A DNA stretch of 64,000 nt, taken from positions 12,501 through 76,500 of the forward strand of contig NW_026527082.1 in the NCBI RefSeq assembly GCF_027744825.2, given 5' to 3'. The stretch comes from Synchiropus splendidus. Lineage: Eukaryota > Chordata > Actinopteri > Syngnathiformes > Callionymidae. A model generated the notes under the pieces. It was not told where the DNA came from. It did no database searches and saw only the letters and a program-made list of their open reading frames with translations. Position 1 is the first letter of the stretch. Every line of letters starts with the position of its first letter. Below, in pieces: positions 37,225 to 49,256 of this stretch. The position numbers and the translations under genes are program-made.

Positions 37225-38540
37225 TTTTATGTTTGGCGTTCCGAAACCCACCTTATCTCAGGCTGAAAAGCGTTTTTACGCATTGTGCCATAACTTTTCA
37301 GGGAAGCTTCAGAACATGAAATTTTAACCTCCCACTATAGCAGAAAGGGTCTTTCTAGTAGGTGCACATCAAATCTAAGCTCTCTGAAGTGTTTTTCGAA
37401 AGTTATCAACACTTTTATGTTTGGCGTTCCGAAACCCACCTTATCTCAGGCTGAAAAGCGTTTTTTTGCATTGTGCCATAACTTTTCAGGGAAGCTTCAG
37501 AACATGAAATTTTAACCTCCCACTATAGCAGAAAGGGTCTTTCTAGTAGTTGCACACCAAATCTAAACTGTCTGAAGTGTTTTTCCAAAGTTATTAACAC
37601 TTTTATGTTTGGCGTTCCGAAACCCACCTTATCTCAGGCTGAAAAGCGTTTTTGTGCATTGTGCCATAACTTTTCAGGGAAGCTTCAGAACATGAAATTT
37701 TAACCTCCCACTATAGCAGAAAGGGTCTTTCTAGTAGTTGCACATCAAATCTAAACTGTCTGAAGTGTTTTTCCAAAGTTATTAACACTTTTATGTTTGG
37801 CGTTCCGAAACCCACCTTATCTCGGGCTGAAAAGCGTTTTTGTGCATTGTGCCATAACTTTTCAGGGAAGCTTCAGAACATGAAATTTTAACCTCCCACT
37901 ATAGCAGAAAGGGTCTTTCTAGTAGTTGCACATCAAATCTAAACTGTCTGAAGTGTTTTTCCAAAGTTATTAACACTTTTATGTTTGGCGTTCCGAAACC
38001 CACCTTATCTCAGGCTGAAAAGCGTTTTTGTGCATTGTGCCATAACTTTTCAGGGAAGCTTCAGAACATGAAATTTTAACCTCCCACTATAGCAGAAAGG
38101 GTCTTTCTAGTAGGTGCACATCAAATCTAAGCTGTCTGAAGTGTTTTTCGAAAGTTATCAACACTTTTATGTTTGGCGTTCCGAAACCCACCTTATCTCA
38201 GGCTGAAAAGCGTTTTTGTGCATTGTGCCATAACTTTTCAGGGAAGCTTCAGAACATGAAATTTTAACCTCCCACTATAGCAGAAAGGGTCTTTCTAGTA
38301 GTTGCACATCAAATCTAAGCTGTCTGAAGTGTTTTTCAAAAGTTATCAACACTTTTATGTTTGGCGTTCCGAAACCCACCTTATCTCAGGCTGAAAAGCG
38401 TTTTTGTGCATTGTGCCATAACTTTTCAGGAAAGCTTCATAACATGAAATTTTAACCTCCCACTATAGCAGAAAGGGTCTTTCTAGTAGTTGCACATCAA
38501 ATCTAAACTGTCTGAAGTGTTTTTCCAAAGTTATTAACAC
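37225..38540. repeat. 7-monomer module D A' A A E B C (M199-M205)
   Basis: First clear occurrence of the module that dominates the right end. M199 is D, M200 has T54 and CACACC, then two A copies, E, B and C. It recurs at 47941-49256, 59409-60724 and 62605-63920. The 47941 copy is explained by the 10.7 kb duplication. Confidence 0.88.
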
Positions 38541-41500
38541 TTTTATGTTTGGCGTTCCGAAACCCACCTTATCTCAGGCTGAAAAGCGTTTTTGTGCATT
38601 GTGCCATAACTTTTCAGGGAAGCTTCAGAACATGAAATTTTAACCTCCCACTATAGCAGAAAGGGTCTTTCTAGTAGTTGCACATCAAATCTTAACTGTC
38701 TGAAGTGTTTTTCCAAAGTTATTAACACTTTTATGTTTGGCGTTCCGAAACCCACCTTATCTCAGGCTGAAAAGCGTTTTTGTGCATTGTGCCATAACTT
38801 TTCAGGGAAGCTTCAGAACATGAAATTTTAACCTCCCACTATAGCAGAAAGGGTCTTTCTAGTAGTTGCACATCAAATCTAAACTGTCTGAAGTGTTTTT
38901 CCAAAGTTATTAACACTTTTATGTTTGGCGTTCCGAAACCCACCTTATCTCAGGCTGAAAAGCGTTTTTGTGCATTGTGCCATAACTTTTCAGGGAAGCT
39001 TCAGAACATGAAATTTTAACCTCCCACTATAGCAGAAAGGGTCTTTCTAGTAGTTGCACATCAAATCTAAACTGTCTGAAGTGTTTTTCCAAAGTTATCA
39101 ACACTTTTATGTTTGGCGTTCCGAAACCCACCTTATCTCAGGCTGAAAAGCGTTTTTACGCATTGTGCCATAACTTTTCAGGGAAGCTTCAGAACATGAA
39201 ATTTTAACCTCCCACTATAGCAGAAAGGGTCTTTCTAGTAGGTGCACATCAAATCTAAGCTGTCTGAAGTGTTTTTCGAAAGTTATTAACACTTTTATGT
39301 TTGGCGTTCCGAAACCCACCTTATCTCAGGCTGAAAAGCGTTTTTGTGCATTGTGCCATAACTTTTCAGGGAAGCTTCAGAACATGAAATTTTAACCTCC
39401 CACTATAGCAGAAAGGGTCTTTCTAGTAGTTGCACATCAAATCTAAGCTGTCTGAAGTGTTTTTCAAAAGTTATCAACACTTTTATGTTTGGCGTTCCGA
39501 AACCCACCTTATCTCAGGCTGAAAAGCGTTTTTGTGCATTGTGCCATAACTTTTCAGGAAAGCTTCAGAACATGAAATTTTAACCTCCCACTATAGCAGA
39601 AAGGGTCTTTCTAGTAGTTGCACATCAAATCTAAACTGTCTGAAGTGTTTTTCCAAAGTTATCAACACTTTTATGTTTGGCGTTCCGAAACCCACCTTAT
39701 CTCAGGCTGAAAAGCGTTTTTACGCATTGTGCCATAACTTTTCAGGGAAGCTTCAGAACATGAAATTTTAACCTCCCACTATAGCAGAAAGGGTCTTTCT
39801 AGTAGGTGCACATCGAATCTAAGCTCTCTGAAGTGTTTTTCGAAAGTTATCATCACTTTTATGTTTGGCGTTCCGAAACCCACCTTATCTCAGGCTGAAA
39901 AGCGTTTTTGTGCATTGTGCCATAACTTTTCAGGGAAGCTTCAGAACATGAAATTTTAACCTCCCACTATAGCAGAAAGGGTCTTTCTAGTAGTTGCACA
40001 TCAAATCTAAACTGTCTGAAGTGTTTTTCCAAAGTTATTAACACTTTTATGTTTGGCGTTCCGAAACCCACCTTATCTCAGGCTGAAAAGCGTTTTTGTG
40101 CATTGTGCCATAACTTTTCAGGGAAGCTTCAGAACATGAAATTTTAACCTCCCACTATAGCAGAAAGGGTCTTTCTAGCAGTTGCACATCAAATCTAAAC
40201 TGTCTGAAGTGTTTTTCCAAAGTTATCAACACTTTTATGTTTGGCTTTCCGAAACCCACCTTATCTCAGGCTGAAAAGCGTTTTTGTGCATTGTGCCATA
40301 ACTTTTCAGGGAAGCTTCAGAACATGAAATTTTAACCTCCCACTATAGCAGAAAGGGTCTTTCTAGTAGTTGCACATCAAATCTAAGCTGTCTGAAGTGT
40401 TTTTCAAAAGTTATCAACACTTTTATGTTTGGCGTTCCGAAACCCACCTTATCTCAGGCTGAAAAGCGTTTTTGTGCATTGTGCCATAACTTTTCAGGGA
40501 AGCTTCAGAACATGAAATTTTAACCTCCCACTATAGCAGAAAGGGTCTTTCTAGTAGTTGCACATCAAATCTAAACTGTCTGAAGTGTTTTTCCAAAGTT
40601 ATTAACACTTTTATGTTTGGCGTTCCGAAACCCACCTTATCTCAGGCTGAAAAGCGTTTTTGTGCATTGTGCCATAACTTTTCAGGGAAGCTTCAGAACA
40701 TGAAATTTTAACCTCCCACTATAGCAGAAAGGGTCTTTCTAGTAGTTGCACATCAAATCTAAACTGTCTGAAGTGTTTTTCCAAAGTTATCAACACTTTT
40801 ATGTTTGGCGTTCCGAAACCCACCTTATCTCAGGCTGAAAAGCGTTTTTACGCATTGTGCCATAACTTTTCAGGGAAGCTTCAGAACATGAAATTTTAAC
40901 CTCCCACTATAGCAGAAAGGGTCTTTCTAGTAGGTGCACATCAAATCTAAGCTGTCTGAAGTGTTTTTCGAAAGTTATTAACACTTTTATGTTTGGCGTT
41001 CCGAAACCCACCTTATCTCAGGCTGAAAAGCGTTTTTGTGCATTGTGCCATAACTTTTCAGGGAAGCTTCAGAACATGAAATTTTAACCTCCCACTATAG
41101 CAGAAAGGGTCTTTCTAGTAGTTGCACATCAAATCTAAGCTGTCTGAAGTGTTTTTCAAAAGTTATCAACACTTTTATGTTTGGCGTTCCGAAACCCACC
41201 TTATCTCAGGCTGAAAAGCGTTTTTGTGCATTGTGCCATAACTTTTCAGGAAAGCTTCAGAACATGAAATTTTAACCTCCCACTATAGCAGAAAGGGTCT
41301 TTCTAGTAGTTGCACATCAAATCTAAACTGTCTGAAGTGTTTTTCCAAAGTTATCAACACTTTTATGTTTGGCGTTCCGAAACCCACCTTATCTCAGGCT
41401 GAAAAGCGTTTTTACGCATTGTGCCATAACTTTTCAGGGAAGCTTCAGAACATGAAATTTTAACCTCCCACTATAGCAGAAAGGGTCTTTCTAGTAGGTG

Positions 41501-42300
41501 CACATCGAATCTAAGCTCTCTGAAGTGTTTTTCGAAAGTTATCATCACTTTTATGTTTGGCGTTCCGAAACCCACCTTATCTCAGGCTGAAAAGCGTTTT
41601 TGTGCATTGTGCCATAACTTTTCAGGGAAGCTTCAGAACATGAAATTTTAACCTCCCACTATAGCAGAAAGGGTCTTTCTAGTAGTTGCACATCAAATCT
41701 AAACTGTCTGAAGTGTTTTTCCAAAGTTATTAACACTTTTATGTTTGGCGTTCCGAAACCCACCTTATCTCAGGCTGAAAAGCGTTTTTGTGCATTGTGC
41801 CATAACTTTTCAGGGAAGCTTCAGAACATGAAATTTTAACCTCCCACTATAGCAGAAAGGGTCTTTCTAGTAGTTGCACATCAAATCTAAACTGTCTGAA
41901 GTGTTTTTCCAAAGTTATCAACACTTTTATGTTTGGCTTTCCGAAACCCACCTTATCTCAGGCTGAAAAGCGTTTTTGTGCATTGTGCCATAACTTTTCA
42001 GGGAAGCTTCAGAACATGAAATTTTAACCTCCCACTATAGCAGAAAGGGTCTTTCTAGTAGTTGCACATCAAATCTAAGCTGTCTGAAGTGTTTTTCAAA
42101 AGTTATCAACACTTTTATGTTTGGCGTTCCGAAACCCACCTTATCTCAGGCTGAAAAGCGTTTTTGTGCATTGTGCCATAACTTTTCAGGAAAGCTTCAG
42201 AACATGAAATTTTAACCTCCCACTATAGCAGAAAGGGTCTTTCTAGTAGTTGCACATCAAATCTAAACTGTCTGAAGTGTTTTTCCAAAGTTATCAACAC

Positions 42301-45300
42301 TTTTATGTTTGGCGTTCCGAAACCCACCTTATCTCAGGCTGAAAAGCGTTTTTACGCATTGTGCCATAACTTTTCAGGGAAGCTTCAGAACATGAAATTT
42401 TAACCTCCCACTATAGCAGAAAGGGTCTTTCTAGTAGGTGCACATCGAATCTAAGCTCTCTGAAGTGTTTTTCGAAAGTTATCATCACTTTTATGTTTGG
42501 CGTTCCGAAACCCACCTTATCTCAGGCTGAAAAGCGTTTTTGTGCATTGTGCGATAACTTTTCAGGGAAGCTTCAGAACATGAAATTTTAACCTCCCACT
42601 ATAGCAGAAAGGGTCTTTCTAGTAGTTGCACATCAAATCTAAACTGTCTGAAGTGTTTTTCCAAAGTTATTAACACTTTTATGTTTGGCGTTCCGAAACC
42701 CACCTTATCTCAGGCTGAAAAGCGTTTTTGTGCATTGTGCCATAACTTTTCAGGGAAGCTTCAGAACATGAAATTTTAACCTCCCACTATAGCAGAAAGG
42801 GTCTTTCTAGTAGTTGCACATCAAATCTAAACTGTCTGAAGTGTTTTTCCAAAGTTATCAACACTTTTATGTTTGGCTTTCCGAAACCCACCTTATCTCA
42901 GGCTGAAAAGCGTTTTTGTGCATTGTGCCATAACTTTTCAGGGAAGCTTCAGAACATGAAATTTTAACCTCCCACTATAGCAGAAAGGGTCTTTCTAGTA
43001 GTTGCACATCAAATCTAAGCTGTCTGAAGTGTTTTTCCAAAGTTATCAACACTTTTATGTTTGGCGTTCCGAAACCCACCTTATCTCAGGCTGAAAAGCG
43101 TTTTTACGCATTGTGCCATAACTTTTCAGGGAAGCTTCAGAACATGAAATTTTAACCTCCCACTATAGCAGAAAGGGTCTTTCTAGTAGGTGCACATCAA
43201 ATCTAAGCTGTCTGAAGTGTTTTTCGAAAGTTATCAACACTTTTATGTTTGGCGTTCCGAAACCCACCTTATCTCAGGCTGAAAAGCGTTTTTGTGCATT
43301 GTGCCATAACTTTTCAGGGAAGCTTCAGAACATGAAATTTTAACCTCCCACTATAGCAGAAAGGGTCTTTCTAGTAGTTGCACATCAAATCTAAGCTGTC
43401 TGAAGTGTTTTTCCAAAGTTATCAACACTTTTATGTTTGGCGTTCCGAAACCCACCTTATCTCAGGCTGAAAAGCGTTTTTGTGCATTGTGCCATAACTT
43501 TTCAGGAAAGCTTCAGAACATGAAATTTTAACCTCCCACTATAGCAGAAAGGGTCTTTCTAGTAGTTGCACATCAAATCTAAACTGTCTGAAGTGTTTTT
43601 CGAAAGTTATCAACACTTTTATGTTTGGCGTTCCGAAACCCACCTTATCTCAGGCTGAAAAGCGTTTTTGTGCATTGTGCCATAACTTTTCAGGGAAGCT
43701 TCAGAACATGAAATTTTAACCTCCCACTATAGCAGAAAGGGTCTTTCTAGTAGTTGCACATCAAATCTAAGCTGTCTGAAGTGTTTTTCCAAAGTTATCA
43801 ACACTTATATGTTTGGCGTTCCGAAACCCACCTTATCTCAGGCTGAAAAGCGTTTTTGCGCATTGTGCCATAACTTTTCAGGAAAGCTTCAGAACATGAA
43901 ATTTTAACCTCCCACTATAGCAGAAAGGGTCTTTCTAGTAGTTGCACATCAAATCTAAACTGTCTGAAGTGTTTTTCCAAAGTTATCAACACTTTTATGT
44001 TTGGCGTTCCGAAACCCACCTTATCTCAGGCTGAAAAGCGTTTTTACGCATTGTGCCATAACTTTTCAGGGAAGCTTCAGAACATGAAATTTTAACCTCC
44101 CACTATAGCAGAAAGGGTCTTTCTAGTAGGTGCACATCAAATCTAAGCTCTCTGAAGTGTTTTTCGAAAGTTATCAACACTTTTATGTTTGGCGTTCCGA
44201 AACCCACCTTATCTCAGGCTGAAAAGCGTTTTTGTGCATTGTGCCATAACTTTTCAGGGAAGCTTCAGAACATGAAATTTTAACCTCCCACTATAGCAGA
44301 AAGGGTCTTTCTAGTAGTTGCACATCAAATCTAAACTGTCTGAAGTGTTTTTCCAAAGTTATTAACACTTTTATGTTTGGCGTTCCGAAACCCACCTTAT
44401 CTCAGGCTGAAAAGCGTTTTTGTGCATTGTGCCATAACTTTTCAGGGAAGCTTCAGAACATGAAATTTTAACCTCCCACTATAGCAGAAAGGGTCTTTCT
44501 AGTAGTTGCACATCAAATCTAAACTGTCTGAAGTGTTTTTCCAAAGTTATCAACACTTTTATGTTTGGCTTTCCGAAACCCACCTTATCTCAGGCTGAAA
44601 AGCGTTTTTGTGCATTGTGCCATAACTTTTCAGGGAAGCTTCAGAACATGAAATTTTAACCTCCCACTATAGCAGAAAGGGTCTTTCTAGTAGTTGCACA
44701 TCAAATCTAAGCTGTCTGAAGTGTTTTTCAAAAGTTATCAACACTTTTATGTTTGGCGTTCCGAAACCCACCTTATCTCAGGCTGAAAAGCGTTTTTGTG
44801 CATTGTGCCATAACTTTTCAGGAAAGCTTCAGAACATGAAATTTTAACCTCCCACTATAGCAGAAAGGGTCTTTCTAGTAGTTGCACATCAAATCTAAAC
44901 TGTCTGAAGTGTTTTTCCAAAGTTATCAACACTTTTATGTTTGGCGTTCCGAAACCCACCTTATCTCAGGCTGAAAAGCGTTTTTACGCATTGTGCCATA
45001 ACTTTTCAGGGAAGCTTCAGAACATGAAATTTTAACCTCCCACTATAGCAGAAAGGGTCTTTCTAGTAGGTGCACATCAAATCTAAGCTCTCTGAAGTGT
45101 TTTTCGAAAGTTATCAACACTTTTATGTTTGGCGTTCCGAAACCCACCTTATCTCAGGCTGAAAAGCGTTTTTGTGCATTGTGCCATAACTTTTCAGGAA
45201 AGCTTCAGAACATGAAATTTTAACCTCCCACTAAAGCAGAAAGGGTCTTTCTAGTAGGTGCACATCAAATCTAAGCTCTCTGAAGTGTTTTTCGAAAGTT

Positions 45301-45496
45301 ATCAACACTTTTATGTTTGGCGTTCCGAAACCCACCTTATCTCAGGCTGAAAAGCGTTTTTGTGCATTGTGCCATAACTTTTCAGGGAAGCTTCAGAACA
45401 TGAAATTTTAACCTCCCACTATAGCAGAAAGGGTCTTTCTAGTAGTTGCACATCAAATCTAAACTGTCTGAAGTGTTTTTCCAAAGTTATCAACAC
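42301..45496. repeat. 17-monomer higher-order unit, copy 1 (M226-M242)
   Basis: Order: D with A147G/A185T, A with C65G (GTGCGATA), Ac, T14 with G155/C174, D', G155/C174, A79 with G174, G155/C174, C, D, A, Ac, T14 B, C, D, an A79 copy with T114A and a D-type 3' end, Ac. The next two monomers (M243, M244) begin another copy, then the array switches at 45873 to the 28-monomer block. M234 has private changes (ACTTATATG near its start, GC54-55). Confidence 0.9.
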
Positions 45497-47000
45497 TTTT
45501 ATGTTTGGCGTTCCGAAACCCACCTTATCTCAGGCTGAAAAGCGTTTTTACGCATTGTGCCATAACTTTTCAGGGAAGCTTCAGAACATGAAATTTTAAC
45601 CTCCCACTATAGCAGAAAGGGTCTTTCTAGTAGGTGCACATCGAATCTAAGCTCTCTGAAGTGTTTTTCGAAAGTTATCATCACTTTTATGTTTGGCGTT
45701 CCGAAACCCACCTTATCTCAGGCTGAAAAGCGTTTTTGTGCATTGTGCGATAACTTTTCAGGGAAGCTTCAGAACATGAAATTTTAACCTCCCACTATAG
45801 CAGAAAGGGTCTTTCTAGTAGTTGCACATCAAATCTAAACTGTCTGAAGTGTTTTTCCAAAGTTATTAACACTTTTATGTTTGGCGTTCCGAAACCCACC
45901 TTATCTCAGGCTGAAAAACGTTTTTGTGCATTGTGCCATAACTTTTCAGGGAAGCTTCAGAACATGAAATTTTAACCTCCCACTATAGCAGAAAGGGTCT
46001 TTCTAGTAGTTGCACATCAAATCTAAGCTGTCTGAAGTGTTTTTCCAAAGTTATCAACACTTTTATGTTTGGCGTTCCGAAACCCACCTTATCTCAGGCT
46101 GAAAAGCGTTTTTGTGCATTGTGCCATAACTTTTCAGGAAAGCTTCAGAACATGAAATTTTAACCTCCCACTATAGCAGAAAGGGTCTTTCTAGTAGTTG
46201 CACATCAAATCTAAACTGTCTGAAGTGTTTTTCCAAAGTTATCAACACTTTTATGTTTGGCGTTCCGAAACCCACCTTATCTCAGGCTGAAAAGCGTTTT
46301 TACGCATTGTGCCATAACTTTTCAGGGAAGCTTCAGAACATGAAATTTTAACCTCCCACTATAGCAGAAAGGGTCTTTCTAGTAGGTGCACATCAAATCT
46401 AAGCTCTCTGAAGTGTTTTTCGAAAGTTATCAACACTTTTATGTTTGGCGTTCCGAAACCCACCTTATCTCAGGCTGAAAAGCGTTTTTATGCATTGTGC
46501 CATAACTTTTCAGGGAAGCTTCAGAACATGAAATTTTAACCTCCCACTATAGCAGAAAGGGTCTTTCTAGTAGTTGCACATCAAATCTAAACTGTCTGAA
46601 GTGTTTTTCCAAAGTTATTAACACTTTTATGTTTGGCGTTCCGAAACCCACCTTATCTCAGGCTGAAAAGCGTTTTTGTGCATTGTGCCATAACTTTTCA
46701 GGGAAGCTTCAGAACATGAAATTTTAACCTCCCACTATAGCAGAAAGGGTCTTTCTAGTAGTTGCACATCAAATCTAAACTGTCTGAAGTGTTTTTCCAA
46801 AGTTATTAACACTTTTATGTTTGGCGTTCCGAAACCCACCTTATCTCAGGCTGAAAAGCGTTTTTGTGCATTGTGCCATAACTTTTCAGGGAAGCTTCAG
46901 AACATGAAATTTTAACCTCCCACTATAGCAGAAAGGGTCTTTCTAGTAGTTGCACATCAAATCTAAACTGTCTGAAGTGTTTTTCCAAAGTTATTAACAC

Positions 47001-47188
47001 TTTTATGTTTGGCGTTCCGAAACCCACCTTATCTCAGGCTGAAAAGCGTTTTTGTGCATTGTGCCATAACTTTTCAGGGAAGCTTCAGAACATGAAATTT
47101 TAACCTCCCACTATAGCAGAAAGGGTCTTTCTAGTAGGTGCACATCAAATCTAAGCTGTCTGAAGTGTTTTTCCAAAGTTATCAACAC
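47001..47188. repeat. Chimeric monomer M251, fusion of two neighbours
   Basis: M251 has G138 (47138) like the E copy M194, but C174 (47174) like the following M195. In the other duplicate M194 and M195 are separate. A crossover between 138 and 174 deleted one monomer here. Together with the M196 fusion in the other copy, both duplicates lost one monomer at different places, so their overall offset stays at 57 monomers. Confidence 0.75.
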
Positions 47189-47940
47189 TTTTATGTTTGG
47201 CGTTCCGAAACCCACCTTATCTCAGGCTGAAAAGCGTTTTTGTGCATTGTGCCATAACTTTTCAGGAAAGCTTCAGAACATGAAATTTTAACCTCCCACT
47301 ATAGCAGAAAGGGTCTTTCTAGTAGTTGCACATCAAATCTAAACTGTCTGAAGTGTTTTTCCAAAGTTATCAACACTTTTATGTTTGGCGTTCCGAAACC
47401 CACCTTATCTCAGGCTGAAAAGCGTTTTTACGCATTGTGCCATAACTTTTCAGGGAAGCTTCAGAACATGAAATTTTAACCTCCCACTATAGCAGAAAGG
47501 GTCTTTCTAGTAGGTGCACATCAAATCTAAGCTGTCTGAAGTGTTTTTCGAAAGTTATCAACACTTTTATGTTTGGCGTTCCGAAACCCACCTTATCTCA
47601 GGCTGAAAAGCGTTTTTGTGCATTGTGCCATAACTTTTCAGGGAAGCTTCAGAACATGAAATTTTAACCTCCCACTATAGCAGAAAGGGTCTTTCTAGTA
47701 GTTGCACATCAAATCTAAGCTGTCTGAAGTGTTTTTCAAAAGTTATCAACACTTTTATGTTTGGCGTTCCGAAACCCACCTTATCTCAGGCTGAAAAGCG
47801 TTTTTGTGCATTGTGCCATAACTTTTCAGGAAAGCTTCAGAACATGAAATTTTAACCTCCCACTATAGCAGAAAGGGTCTTTCTAGTAGTTGCACATCAA
47901 ATCTAAACTGTCTGAAGTGTTTTTCCAAAGTTATCAACAC

Positions 47941-49256
47941 TTTTATGTTTGGCGTTCCGAAACCCACCTTATCTCAGGCTGAAAAGCGTTTTTACGCATT
48001 GTGCCATAACTTTTCAGGGAAGCTTCAGAACATGAAATTTTAACCTCCCACTATAGCAGAAAGGGTCTTTCTAGTAGGTGCACATCAAATCTAAGCTCTC
48101 TGAAGTGTTTTTCGAAAGTTATCAACACTTTTATGTTTGGCGTTCCGAAACCCACCTTATCTCAGGCTGAAAAGCGTTTTTTTGCATTGTGCCATAGCTT
48201 TTCAGGGAAGCTTCAGAACATGAAATTTTAACCTCCCACTATAGCAGAAAGGGTCTTTCTAGTAGTTGCACACCAAATCTAAACTGTCTGAAGTGTTTTT
48301 CCAAAGTTATTAACACTTTTATGTTTGGCGTTCCGAAACCCACCTTATCTCAGGCTGAAAAGCGTTTTTGTGCATTGTGCCATAACTTTTCAGGGAAGCT
48401 TCAGAACATGAAATTTTAACCTCCCACTATAGCAGAAAGGGTCTTTCTAGTAGTTGCACATCAAATCTAAACTGTCTGAAGTGTTTTTCCAAAGTTATTA
48501 ACACTTTTATGTTTGGCGTTCCGAAACCCACCTTATCTCAGGCTGAAAAGCGTTTTTGTGCATTGTGCCATAACTTTTCAGGGAAGCTTCAGAACATGAA
48601 ATTTTAACCTCCCACTATAGCAGAAAGGGTCTTTCTAGTAGTTGCACATCAAATCTAAACTGTCTGAAGTGTTTTTCCAAAGTTATTAACACTTTTATGT
48701 TTGGCGTTCCGAAACCCACCTTATCTCAGGCTGAAAAGCGTTTTTGTGCATTGTGCCATAACTTTTCAGGGAAGCTTCAGAACATGAAATTTTAACCTCC
48801 CACTATAGCAGAAAGGGTCTTTCTAGTAGGTGCACATCAAATCTAAGCTGTCTGAAGTGTTTTTCGAAAGTTATCAACACTTTTATGTTTGGCGTTCCGA
48901 AACCCACCTTATCTCAGGCTGAAAAGCGTTTTTGTGCATTGTGCCATAACTTTTCAGGGAAGCTTCAGAACATGAAATTTTAACCTCCCACTATAGCAGA
49001 AAGGGTCTTTCTAGTAGTTGCACATCAAATCTAAGCTGTCTGAAGTGTTTTTCAAAAGTTATCAACACTTTTATGTTTGGCGTTCCGAAACCCACCTTAT
49101 CTCAGTCTGAAAAGCGTTTTTGTGCATTGTGCCATAACTTTTCAGGAAAGCTTCAGAACATGAAATTTTAACCTCCCACTATAGCAGAAAGGGTCTTTCT
49201 AGTAGTTGCACATCAAATCTAAACTGTCTGAAGTGTTTTTCCAAAGTTATTAACAC
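47941..49256. repeat. 7-monomer module D A' A A E B C (M256-M262)
   Basis: Copy of 37225-38540 carried within the 10.7 kb-offset duplication. M257 shares T54 and CACACC with M200. M257 also has a private A-to-G in CCATAGC near 48196. The C-type monomer M262 has G38T and T183. Confidence 0.88.

Larger units (their letters stand above)
35157..40420. repeat. 28-monomer segmental duplication, copy 1 (M188-M215)
   Basis: Matches 45873-51136 at an offset of 57 monomers (10,716 bp). Shared rare marks in order: GAAAAACG (M188), AT54-55 (M191), T54 with CACACC (M200), TCTTAACTG (M206), AC/E chimera with T183 (M209), A147G with A185T (M212), T14 B (M215). Later private changes include A36G in M202 and CTTCAT in M205. 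The match ends at M216, which has G79/T183 against A79/C183 in M273. Confidence 0.92.
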
